Part shown: positions 22,101 through 32,468 of the stretch, one piece after another | Numbering within the stretch: position 1 is the first letter of the stretch | Layout of the letters: every line of letters starts with the position of its first letter | NCBI GenBank assembly: GCA_963422465.1 | Contig: OY730171.1 | Location: 2,542,001-2,606,000 of the forward strand | Reading direction: 5' to 3' | DNA length: 64,000 nt | DNA from: Lichina pygmaea | Taxonomy: Eukaryota > Ascomycota > Lichinomycetes > Lichinales > Lichinaceae | Position numbers and translations under genes: made by a program | The notes under the pieces: model-generated | What the model was told of the DNA's origin: nothing | What the model saw: only the letters and a program-made list of their open reading frames with translations | Database searches by the model: none

Positions 22101-24822
22101 CGGAAGTACTCGGAGGTGTGATGATGATGACGATAAATTGGAAGAGATGGAAATTGTCTTTCGGGTAAAAAAAATCCTTCCTATTATCGGGGATCGTGGG
22201 CATCGTCCTGTAGTGGGCTTCTTCTCGTCGTGTGGAATGTCGTGCTGACTTGCGCGTGGCTATGGTTGTTACATCTCGTGGTCGTGGTCACCTCTGCGCC
22301 TGGCTGCTCCTCTGTTTACCCACCATGCCCCACCTTCCGCCACCGTTCCCCCTCTCCCCTCCCCCCCCCCTCCGGACTGCAGCGTTCAAAGCAGTCTGTC
22401 CGTGGAGTTGCCCCGCTGGCACCGGCTCTTCTCCACGGCGCAGGAGGAGTCCCCGCTCTCGAGGGGCCACGGCGGGTAATGACCTTGGCCGTTTCTCCCA
22501 ACGGGTGAGTGCTGCGGCAGCTGCAGTTCCCACGTCCACAACCGGCTCTGCGTCCACTGGCGTCGTTGGCTCCGGCTCCGGCTCTGGCTTGACCTTCGGC
22601 TCCGGCTCCGGCTCCGACTCCGATGCTCGCTTCCTGTTCTCCGTCTCCGAAGCTCGTTTCCTGTCGTCCGGCTCCGGTGCTCTTTTCCTGGGGCTTCGCA
22701 GGGGGAGGGGGGGGGGGGTCTGCATCACAAAGCGAAAGGGGCAGGTATTGTACGGCAAGGCACCTCGCAGACGCCGAATCTTCTGCAGAGCCCTTGTCCC
22801 TGTCCCCGTCCCTGTTCCTGCCAGGCATTGTGATGACAACACACGCCTTGGGGGCCTAGGCCATGCTCCAGGTGTGTAATCTCAACACAGCATTGTAGTG
22901 TTGCCAGTACTTCGTACCGTGATACAAAAAGACTTTTTCCTGGGCTTCATGGTAGGTTCTACCACGGACTTACGGAACGCACGTACGGGATTAATTGCAG
23001 GACGGAGTCTTGTCCACGCGCCGAAACCGACCTAGGCAGGAGATGCGAGAAAAACAAAACAGGAGCTTAATCACGATTATGTAGCTTGTGCGTTAGTGTT
23101 GATTGGGAAACCGGACAAGTATGCATGTAGAAAGGTACTTGTCTGCGAACATCATCGTCATCGTCGCCGTTGCGAGGAAGAGCTTCAGGCAGGAAGACGT
23201 CTCTTGATCAACCGAGTCAAGACTTTCCATTCAACCTCGATGGAGAGACAGGAGCACTGTACGTAGACAGTGTACAAGGGCAGCAGGAATACATACGTAG
23301 CAGGGATGACCACCCCAGAGCACGAGGTCTAGAGTGACTGCGGCGCTCGGCAGGGCCAGGGGTCGATCTAGCTTAGTCAGCTAGTCAGTCGCCTTATAGC
23401 GCTCGAGTCGCGACGGGCCTCAATCAAGCCGTCTTTTCTCCCCTCGTGCTTGTACCACCAGCTTTCATTGCTTGCTGGCTCAGAAGTATCACGATACATC
23501 TCGATCTCAGCCTCCGCAGAAACTATGCAGAGCTCTCAACTGCGTCGTACTCCGACCCCCCCTCGCTTACGACGAGTACTTTTAGGTGGGTGGTAGACGT
23601 CAAGGAAGATCAAGTACTCCTAAAACTGTGAGACGTCAGCCCTCACAGCTAACAGAGTCTCTACGGAGTACATGTGAAATCAAGAGCTCCCCACCAGATG
23701 CATACTTGCTGCGTGATCCTTTCACTAGTCACGACACTCGTAGCTTGGTCAAGACGAAGGAAGATCTACGAGGTACTACGCAACGTGCTGTGCGGAGTAG
23801 CTTCCTTCCTTTTGATGGCTCGGCAAGACAAAGGTAACGGCTTATCTCGAAAGCGAGCGGCGGACTACCCTTGTACGAGGTCCAGCGGCGCTCGAGTAGT
23901 TAGCAGAGCGGTAAGGAGTCTCGGATGTTTTGCAACCGGGGCCGAGGTTGCAGAAGTCATAGGGCTCCATATGTAACCGTGTCCGGAGATTGCTGCAGAC
24001 CGACGTTGCACCCAGGAAGTACGTACATACGTATGTACGTACCTGTACGTACCCGCCCGCCAGCCTCCTCACGTCGTAATCACGTGTCTGAGCCGCGCTG
24101 AAACACGCCGTCTCAGCCCTCGGCCGATCGTCGTTGAGCTTACGACGGCGCCACGGGCGCCACCACGCGACCACCACCACCGGCCAAGATGCTCCTGATC
24201 CGAACTCACTCCTACGGGAGCTCGGAGATTTTGCGTGGCCCAGCAACGAACAGCACCTCTCCGGGACCGAGTCGCATGAGCTTGGACCAGGACCGGAAGA
24301 TTGCGTCTCTGGCCTGTGTCTTGACCTGCGACCTGGCCTCCGTTGCCTGATGCCGATGAAACGTCGGCTCTCTTTGATGCGACGGTCACTCCCTCTCGCG
24401 CCCGGGCGCGCAAACGGAACCGTTCCATCGAAGAATCGAGAACCCGATTGCGAGAGCGACGGGAGAACCTGGCTGCGGCAGCCGATGGCGTCGTCGCGCC
24501 GCGGATCGTCACCGGCCTGCCTTCGAAAGGCGGTCGGACGTCGTCGGCGGCGTCGAGGGGGGGGTAGCTACTGTAGCTACCAGGGCTACCCACCCTCGGT
24601 ACGGGTAATGAGAACACCCTCTCCGGCACGGGTAATGACCCTCTGTTGTTTCTGGTCTCGGTGCTGCAATGCGGTCCAACGGTGTCGGTCTCGATCATCT
24701 CAGGCTGAGTCACCCACCGGCATCTCGACCGCTCGTTTCCAGCTGCATCCGCCCCGTCGCGTTTGACGTCGACTTGGAACCCGTCTCGACGGTGCTGCTC
24801 CACCATGGCTGGCGAGGCCGCC
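22101..24822. other. Gene-poor region upstream of the LPMO gene
   Basis: At about 22550-22690 the hexamer GGCTCC is tandemly repeated, which opens long Ser-Gly, Glu-Pro and Lys-Arg frames on both strands; I do not accept these as genes. An R1-like motif (CTTAGTCAGCTAGTCAG) lies at about 23370-23390. From 24070 to 24800 the sequence is GC-rich with open frames in both directions but no recognised domain. Confidence 0.5.
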
Positions 24823-24828
24823 TATAAA
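24823..24828 (+). promoter_or_regulatory. TATA box of the LPMO gene
   Basis: TATAAA in the context GCCTATAAAGC, followed by a C/T-rich leader (about 24850-24930) and 230 bases before the ATG. This is consistent with transcription starting near 24855 and a leader of about 200 nt. Confidence 0.6.
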
Positions 24829-25057
24829 GCTGCTCCGTCGACCCACCCTTGGATCTCGCCCTTCTCTCTTCATCACACGCTCTTTTGCTTCTCGAGACAG
24901 AGTCAGCTCTCTGGCAGACGATCTTTCTACCCTTCTTCTGTGCCTGGTCTTGCACACCTTTGTACCTGAAGCTCTGCCTCTTCAGCTACCTTCGTTCACT
25001 TCTCGCGCCTTGCTCCCGCTTCTTTCGAGATCGATCGAGACCCGTCCGTCCGCCACG

Positions 25058-26296
25058 ATGACGTTGCTCGGAGCCTTCGTCGCGGCCAATCTGTTGGCCC
25101 TCCATGCCCTGGTCGCCGGCCATGGCAATCCTAGCAAGATCATGGCCGAAGGCGTCACGTGAGTTGATCGCACATTGCCGGCGCCATCGCTGAGACGCTG
25201 ACACCGCCGCCAAAGCTACGAGTCCATCCCTCCGTCGTACGAAGACAAGATAGAGATACCCCTTGAGAACCAGACGGTGTGGGACGTCGGCCCGCTAGAC
25301 AGCTGGGGCAACTTCTTGAGGAAGGAGCAGGTCAACAGCGACGACATCATCTGCAACGTCAACGGTCGGCCCGTGCCCACCAACACTCGCGTTGCTGCCG
25401 GCAACGACGTCAAGGTCGAGTGGGAGTGGTGGCCCGAGATCCACTGGGGCATTATCCTGGCCTACATGGCCAATTGCAACGGTCCGTGCCAGGAAGCGGA
25501 CAAGACGCAACTGAAGTGGTTCAAGATCTACGAGGAGGGCATGCTCGAGGACTCGACCTCGCCCCCCAACGGCCCGTGGCTGACCGGCCGATGGGCGACC
25601 GACGCCTTCTGGGACAACGGCAACGTCGCCAGCGTGACCGTGCCCATGGTCAAGTCAGGCTTCTGGCTCATGCGCTTCGAGATCATCGCTCTCCACCAGG
25701 CCAGCTCGGACGGCGCTCAGCTCTACCCGTACTGCATCAACCTTGACGTCACCGGTGACGGCACCCTCGATCCGCCGGGCATACTGGGCACGGAACTCTA
25801 CAGCCCGGACGATGAGGGTCTCAGCGTCAACATCTACGTACCCTTGGGCACCTACCCTATGGTGGGCCCGCCTTTGTTCGACGGCGCCGCTTCTGGTTCG
25901 TCCGCCTTGGAGGCCTCGCCTGGCTCGTCCAACTCGACTGGCTCGACTGGCTCATCCGATATGTCCGACTCGACCGGCTCGACCGACTCGTCCGATGTCT
26001 CTGGGTCGACCGGCTCGTCCGATACGTCCGACTCGACCGGCTCGACCGACTCGTCCGACGCCTCTGGGCCGACCGGCTCGACCGACTCATCCGACATGTC
26101 TGACTCGACCGGCTCGACCGGCTCTTACGGATCGTCCGACTCTTCCGACTCGTCTGATCCGACCAGTGGCACCCCGACCGGAGACGCCTCCGGGGCCGAT
26201 ACGACTACCGCGGATGCGGCGGGATCATCTCCCACCGCCAGCAGCAAGCCAGCAAAGAAATATCCGAGACGAGCCTGCAAGGCCTATTACGACTAG
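25058..26296 (+). CDS. AA9 lytic polysaccharide monooxygenase with Ser/Thr-rich tail
   Basis: Secreted copper enzyme that oxidatively cleaves cellulose or related glucans (family knowledge), 393 aa. Exons 25058-25158 and 25216-26296; intron of 57 nt (GTGAGT...AAAG). A 21-residue signal peptide ends LVAG, so the mature chain starts with His22 (HGNPSK), the N-terminal arm of the copper histidine brace. The second brace ligand is His110 in WWPEIHWGIILAYMANC. His194, Gln202 and axial Tyr204 (EIIALH; GAQLYPYC) complete the active site. The catalytic domain ends near residue 245. It is followed by about 130 residues of repeated Ser-Asp-Ser-Thr-Gly units and a basic end with one Cys (RRACKAYYD), without a CBM1 or a GPI signal. 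Substrate specificity cannot be read from sequence. Confidence 0.9.
25918..26160 (+). repeat. In-frame coding repeat, GACTCGACCGGCTCG units
   Basis: Tandem 15/36-base units inside the LPMO exon encode STGSTDSSD and STGSSDTSD repeats. The array is in frame, so length changes would alter the linker without breaking the protein. Confidence 0.85.
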
Positions 26297-26969
26297 CCGT
26301 CGTCCGATCGCAGCAGTCCCTGGCAACAGTCTTCCCTCTGGGCCCGTGACGACTAGGTCGGTTGGATCAAGGAGACGACCTCAAACATCTACCCACTCTC
26401 TTCCGAGAGTTACATTCAAACTGTACCTCTATTTATAGGGATGCCATTCCGATAGATCAGCCAAAATTTCAACGTCTATATTCCTGACTAGGCCTCCCCT
26501 CACCATCTTTCTCTTCTGTGCGCGCGCGCGCGCAAGTCTTTTTTTTCTCTCAAGGGTACTCTCGAGGGGATGGAATTATGGTCACCTGTATATCTTTTTC
26601 CCCCGCAACAAACAAAAAACTTCCGTGTCTGTGGAAAGGATCAGTGTACAGTAGATAGGCTCGGCGGGAGAAATTCAGCTGACGTCTATGTACATCTACT
26701 CGTGCTATAAAGAATTGGCTAGCCAGCCAGCCAGCCAGCCAGCACGATATGGAATCCTGTCATCTTTATTCCTTTCCCTTCTGCTCTGATCTGCCCCCTG
26801 CGACCTCGTCTCCTTCTCCTTTTCTCTTGTCCCTCTTCTTCTTCTCATCTCTCTCTCTCTTCTCCGCTCTCCAGAGCTTACTTAACACTGTTCCAGTACT
26901 ACTCGTATTACCCCTGTGACATGTCGCTCAACATAGCATGTGTGCTACAGCAGAGAAGAGGAGAGGAAA

Positions 26970-27020
26970 GCACAGCACAGCACAGCACAGCACAGCACAG
27001 CACAGCACAGCACAGCACAG
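26970..27020. repeat. AGCAC pentanucleotide microsatellite
   Basis: About ten exact copies of a 5-base unit in the 3' intergenic region. Confidence 0.95.
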
Positions 27021-27050
27021 CATGAAGGACAGACAGAGTTTGTTTGATCT

Positions 27051-27068
27051 CCCCCCCCCCCCCCCCCC
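27051..27068. repeat. C18 homopolymer
   Basis: Eighteen cytosines about 30 bases after the AGCAC microsatellite. Confidence 0.9.
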
Positions 27069-27396
27069 GCTCATCACGGTCAAGAATCCGTCTTGTTTCC
27101 AGACGACTTTTGACTCTCGTCCTTGGGCTGGCACGAACTGCTCTCCCGAGTCGGCTGGGACGACTTTTTTTTTGTTGGCTCTCCTGAGCTGGACTGAGAT
27201 GAGATGACACGATCGATACAGGAAAAGAAGAGAAGAAGAGGGGAAGAAGAAGAGAAGAATGAGGGAGAGAAGGAATCTGATGAGTAGAATTGACTAAACA
27301 AGTGACAACGATGCGTCGTAGTCCTGGGATACGTATAGGTTCGGACGTGTGGCTACGTAAGTTGGCTACCGCGGCTACCGATAAAGCTCCAAGGTC

Positions 27397-28908
27397 CTAC
27401 AACCCGTTTGCTTCGTCGCTGTACGCTTCCGAACGTAGCTCCGAGTCGTCCAGTGGTATGGTCCCGTCGTCGTCGTCCTCGCTGTCGCTGGTGCCGCTGC
27501 CTTCGCTCTCGCCCTCGCTTCCCGGGTCGTAGTCTTCGCCGTCCTCGCCCTCGTCCTCGTCTTCGTCCTCATTGTCGTCGTTTGCATGGTCCTCTGCGGC
27601 GTCCTCGACCTTGATGGTTTGGCCGTTTGCGCCGACCTTGGACTCGGCCTCGACCTGCTTGGCCACGCTGGCGCGACGCGCCTCGGCCATGCTGGCGTCG
27701 TGCAGACGGTGCCGCTTGACGTAGGCGTCGACGCCTGAGAAATCCTCCTGGTCGATCATGGAGAACTCGTGTTCGACGGGCTCGGCTTCCGGAGCGGCGG
27801 CCGAGCTGTCTGGATCTGCAGGCGGCGGCGGCGGCGTAGCGATGACGACGTTGAAGGTGCGTTGTAACACCGACGTATACGAGATGAACGTGATGTTGGC
27901 GAACGCGAAGAACATGAGAGGCTTCTTGAACGCCCAGAGAATGCCCGTCGGGAGGAAGTAGAGGTAGCCTAGACCGGTCAGGGAGACGGACCACGGTCGA
28001 TGCACCAGCATCAAAGAGACATACCGTCTTTGCTTCCACGAAACGCCCTCGCATGCACCGCCTTTTCGCCCTTGCGATGGGCCTGGACCAGCCCGCTTGC
28101 AAAGTCGCGCTCGTTGGGCTCCACCACGTCGACGCCGCGTGGTATCTGCGCATCTATGACGCTTGAGAGCAGAGATTTGTAGCTTGCGTGTTGATCCGTA
28201 GCCAGCTTGCCAGACGTTTGCTGGGCCGGCGCTTCTGGCACGGTCCAGACGACGGCGTCGGTGGCCGCAGGCTGGCCCGGGGGAACAACGACACCATCGG
28301 CGTTGCGAGGGAAGATACAGAAGTTGAACTGTCGCTGGGCTTTGTCTGGGACTGGGATGCACATGGCATGCTCTGCGTTTTCGATCAGCGCCTCTGTGCT
28401 ACGACAGCCGGGAGGGAGAGGGGGCCCTGGTTCCGACTGACGAACGTCGTTCCAGCGCACCGCAAACGCCTCGGCACCGCTCCCCGGAACCTTGCCCCTC
28501 AGCCCTGCGGCTGTGAGCTCCAGCAACAGCTTCTTGCGCTGCGGCGACGTGAAGGATACGTCCCTGATCGAGAGCAGCACAGGTCCTGCATCGGGCACCG
28601 GTGGCGGCGGACTCGCCCCTTCCGATTTGACGTGGCCGTCGTTGGTCCGCGGCCGCTTGGCCGGACGCGCATCATGCTCCGGGTCGCCTTGGGCCTCGGT
28701 CGCCGTAAGGAGTACGTACTGAGCAATCGAGCGGAAGAGGTCGGTGTATTGCGGTGTCTTTGCTTTGCGTAGCCAAGTCGTCAGCGGAGGAAGTGCAACG
28801 GCGTCGCCAGGGAGTGGAACACCTGCCGAGGGCCTTCTCGATCTGCCGACCTAGCTCCGGCTCCCGCCCAAAGGCCTGGCCGATCAGATCGTTTAGATTC
28901 TCTGGCAT
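27397..28908 (-). CDS. RTT106: Histone chaperone Rtt106
   Basis: Predicted H3-H4 chaperone for replication-coupled nucleosome assembly and heterochromatin (known role), 465 aa. Exons: 28908-28821, 28762-28025, 27968-27397. Intron 2 (56 nt, GTATGT...CTAG) is clear. Intron 1 (58 nt) uses a weak GTTCCA donor but has a CTGAC branch site and is the best solution that joins the N-terminal helix ([16 protein letters not shown]) to [13 protein letters not shown] in frame. The tandem PH region includes [14 protein letters not shown] and the signature [19 protein letters not shown] then [12 protein letters not shown]. The C-terminal about 90 residues are strongly acidic (Glu/Asp runs), the usual Rtt106 tail. 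The start is the only upstream ATG in frame with the helix. Confidence 0.88.
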
Positions 28909-31013
28909 GGTCGGCAGTCGTCAAACCGGCTGCATTCGCCGCTGTGGTGGGATGAAGCTACGTGATAGCGGCATGTGGTTCGCCAAGCTTGCACTTGTAC
29001 GAGGATGTCGTGGCTGTCCTGGCATGCAAGGGACGCAATACTACTGTCAGCTGACAGCTTAGCTCAATGGATTATGAAATCATGTCGTGATTCTACTCGG
29101 ATGGAGTCCGCAAAAGTCACGCTAGAAGCTTTGGTAAGTTTCGACGAATTTCTACGAGTCTGGAGTCCAGCACAGAGAAAGGCCACAAGACTTTCAATCA
29201 GTCTCAACACATTCGGCCAGTTTCCATTTCGTGAGATCCACATGAACCCAAGACCTTCGTCGACAATGTTGTGAAGTCTTGAACTCCTCCAGACCCTTGA
29301 AGCGTTGAATGTCCATTTTTCTTTCACTGTCCAATTCCACCAGCAGCAAGGTGTCATCGTCCGTGACTTGGTCCACCCAGCTTCGCTCATAGCATCCAGA
29401 GTTATGACCCACAACAATCTTTCCTATTGGTAGGTCAGGATCCAAGTGAAAGACATGGGGTGGTATTCTTCCCGGCTCAAGCAATGCGACGGATGCCTCG
29501 GCAGCAGACAGTATAAATGACTTCAACTTAGCTATGATCAAGTTGTAGCAACGACAGGCGGGCAGCTGATAGTGATGATGTTAGAAAGGTAGTGATCTCT
29601 TCCATACTGAATCCATGCCTGCCGTATCCAAAGCCTGCAATATGGCTTCTGTGTCGCATCACGCAGGCCATCTCAATGGAGTCCACCGTCCGGTATGTGC
29701 TGAAAGCTGTGGGACGGATTTCTTTTGAAGTTGTGGAGGGAAATGCTTTGCCAAAGCTTTCCATTTATTCTTCTCATCCTTGTATCCCCCAGCTGTTTGA
29801 TCCTGCAGTAAATTCGGAGAACCTTTATCAGTAATTCGCCGGCATGCGAGTTCCAACAGATACGTGTCAGTATCTTCTAGTTGGCCCACGGATCCTTTCC
29901 ACAAGTCAGCATCCATGGATCGACGAAACCAAGAAACTCATATCTCGGGGTATGAGAATGCACCGGCATCTCAAATTGCTCAAAAGGCTTAACTGTGTCA
30001 ACCGCCGAGAGACGAGTCGACAAAGATAGACCAGCCCAGGGCAATGTTGACTACCGTATAGAATCTCTAAAGGCAGCCCTGAACGAATTGCCAACAAAGA
30101 TATGGAGACTGCGCCTTTCTGTTGACAATGCTGGCTAGCACAGCTTGTTGCTCAAGGAAGGTTGTGACCTCTTGGAAGATGACTTGCTGTGGAGGTGGGT
30201 GTTGACGACTAGAAGTGATTGGCCATTGAATTTTCTCCCGCGCTCTCTGAGAGCGACTCGAATCGAGAGACAGAAGTAAGGATTCCATATAAGACTGAAC
30301 AGACGCCGAGAAGAGTCCTTTACTTTACTGATCGTAGTAAAGATCTCTCTACTGAAAACATAGTAGAGTTGAAATTGGAAGAGTCGCTGAACTTGTATGG
30401 AGTGGAACTGGATGACTTACAACATTGTACGCTCCCTAATCGTTGCGTTCAACCGCAAGAAAGAGGGGGAACAAGGGACCGTGAACCCGACGCGTGATCA
30501 CGCGGTAAAGGCCGGGAATATCGACGGGACAAAGTAAATCCGCTCCGGCCCGTCTCTTGCCGCGATTAGCCGATTGCTATCACACCGGTACTCCGTAGTT
30601 CTTACGTGCTTGGGAGCAGAACAACTCTCCTGCAAGACTTGTTTCTCGACCGTGGTGCCGCAGCTGGACTCGAAGATGGCGTGCCACGCAGCTGCGGGGA
30701 TCAGCAAATCGTGGAAAAAGCACGATCGTGTGCTATGCAGGGCAAACAAAGCCCTAAGAAGGAAATTGGGCGAGTTGGACGGCACCCAAACAACCAATCC
30801 AATCGAGCCAGCTTCCGTTTCTGCGAAGCTGCATCCGTCCGGACTATCGACAGTGTCCTGTCGAGTCAATGTGCTTGCACTGAGAAGATTCTCGAGTTCA
30901 AGAAATTGACAGTCTTCCGAGGATCCATCGTGCTCCAACACGACTGTCAACCAGACCTCCGTCCGAGACCAGTTCATAGCTGCCTACCTCATCTCGACAC
31001 ACCTGAACGGACC
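28909..31013. pseudogene. AT-richer interval with a possible decayed gene (minus strand, about 29.1-29.9 kb)
   Basis: Between RTT106 and the cysteine-rich gene the minus strand shows protein-like segments in changing frames: TLLLVELDSERKMDIQRFKG at about 29.3 kb, then IPPHVFHLDPDLPIGKIVVGH, and further upstream an Arg/Ser/Phe-rich piece ending near 29764. Stops and frame changes separate them. This could be an uncharacterised gene with unresolved introns or a pseudogene; I do not recognise the family. The plus-strand segment around 30.25-30.42 kb is also open. No repeats of the types listed elsewhere are seen. Confidence 0.35.
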
Positions 31014-31698
31014 ATGCAGGAAGGCGTGTTCTCGCCGCCAGCCGATATGCAAATCTCACCTGTGGTGAAGAAGAGGAAGTGGGATGATGGTGCTGGAACG
31101 GAGATGCACTTTGGGCCTGCCAGGTACGGCTGGAATCATTGAGCGGCTTCTTTCGATTCGCCCTGCTTACCTGAGACCTTTACTGCTTCTTAGTGCGCTC
31201 TCCATTCAGCATTGTGACAATCCAGGCACCAAAGAGGGTGAACACGAGTCTCCAACGACCAAAGTCGAACTTTTCGCGGCTACGTTGGACGGCCCCAAAG
31301 ACTTTGCGCCTCAAATCGAGCCTAGTCGAAAGATTGCTCGCGTCCGCACGAACGGTCGGCAGAGGCCTCGACATCCAAAGTCCCCTCCGCTGAGAGTGGT
31401 CGAACCATCAGCCAATGGCACATATCCAGCTTCGGTGCTTGCAAACTGCCATGTCTGCTTCCGGCGACCACGGATGACGACCCACGTGCCGCTCTATAAC
31501 GACTGCGAGGCCTGCTACAGGCGCGTCTGTTACATTTGCGCTCGGGTCTGTATGGGACCGACTCAACAGGGCTACTGCGGGATGAAGATCTGCAGCAAGT
31601 GCTGTGTCGAGCAGGGCGTCGAGGGCACCGCGGTCTGTCTCGACTGCTTGGATCAATCAGAATGGGTGACCGATGTTGACAGTCATGATGGCGACTGA
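31014..31698 (+). CDS. Conserved uncharacterised cysteine-rich zinc-binding protein
   Basis: Predicted 204-aa protein. Exons 31014-31123 and 31194-31698; intron of 70 nt (GTACGG...CTTAG), phase-consistent. The N-terminal half is basic and disordered with a KKRKW patch. The C-terminal 70 residues hold a compact cluster: CHVCFRR, then DCEACYRRVCYICARVC, then CSKCC and CLDC. The paired CxxC motifs suggest two or more zinc sites with a RING/B-box-like topology, but spacing does not match a classical RING. I recall similar architecture in uncharacterised proteins of other Pezizomycotina; no function is known to me. The start is the ATG giving the shortest N-terminus; an upstream in-frame extension without an obvious start cannot be excluded. 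Confidence 0.75.
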
Positions 31699-32468
31699 TT
31701 CCGGCTGCGCGTTCGTCAATCCCGAGTCGATCTAGGGCATGGTAACGGATGGGAAAACGGCGTTGTGATGCGATCTCGCTCGATACCACATCTGGCAGGG
31801 CCACCGGGCTTTTATGATACCATCTCGTTGCGTGTGCCATAGCCTAGTGATTGTTTGCTGGCAGGACCTTGCTCCAATTCACATCACATCACATCAAACT
31901 ATCGTTCTCTACTCAGATTGCCGGTTCCTCTACCATTGATGTCGTATGGCAGCTACGCATCCACAGGCATGTTCACGCAAAGGAGACCAGAACCAATGGG
32001 CGAGTGAACAAAACATGCCACAGCGCGCGTATCTCTCAGTGCAGGAAATACTTCAGTACAGCAGCGTAGTCAAAAACCAAGGTCACAACGGGCACTTTCA
32101 ACAATTACATCGAAACCTCTTCCCACACGTAGACGAAAGACGGATTCCGACGATGATGCTGGTCTTCTAACCAGCAATGTTAGGAATAGGCTTCCTACAG
32201 TGGACCTCCTGGCGGACCTCTGAAGTGAAAGCAGACAGCAACAGAAGCGCTGAAGCGACGTTCGATGGACACGCCGTCCCGTCATTGCCTGTAGATGGCA
32301 GCAAGCCATGCGAAGGGGGGGGGGGGGGGGGGGGGGTTCGGTCTCCACACTACGTAAAGAGGCTTGAACTAATTCGGCGGTGGTGGGGAGAGAGATGGTT
32401 TTACTAGATGAATCCAACGACGTAGGTTCGATCGATGTACACATTTCACATGGCCCGCGGAGATGCGG
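31699..32468. other. Convergent intergenic region
   Basis: 3' flanks of the cysteine-rich gene (+) and the E1-alpha gene (-). It contains short CATCA tandem repeats at about 31881-31896 and a G22 run at 32315-32336. No coding sequence is recognised. Confidence 0.6.
32315..32336. repeat. G22 homopolymer
   Basis: Twenty-two guanines about 130 bases 3' of the E1-alpha stop codon. Confidence 0.9.

Larger units (their letters stand above)
26297..27396. other. Convergent intergenic region with microsatellites
   Basis: Holds the 3' ends of the LPMO (+) and RTT106 (-) genes. Simple repeats include a CG run at about 26519-26531, CAGC tetramers at 26716-26742, an AGCAC pentamer array at about 26970-27020, a C18 run at 27051-27068 and GA-rich sequence near 27230. 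No gene is supported. Confidence 0.65.

Noticed and set aside
22232-22879. Long overlapping open frames on both strands (Ser-Gly, Pro-Glu and Lys-Arg-rich)
   Set aside because: All three arise from a GGCTCC hexamer repeat; no start context, domain or splice structure favours one frame.
24069-24806. 245-codon minus-strand frame upstream of the LPMO gene
   Set aside because: Opposite-strand frame equally open over the same bases; no motif. It was examined as a possible divergent gene and not supported.
30498-30977. 159-codon minus-strand open frame upstream of the cysteine-rich gene
   Set aside because: Overlaps equally open plus-strand frames, shows no recognisable motif and no splice-bounded structure; left unannotated.
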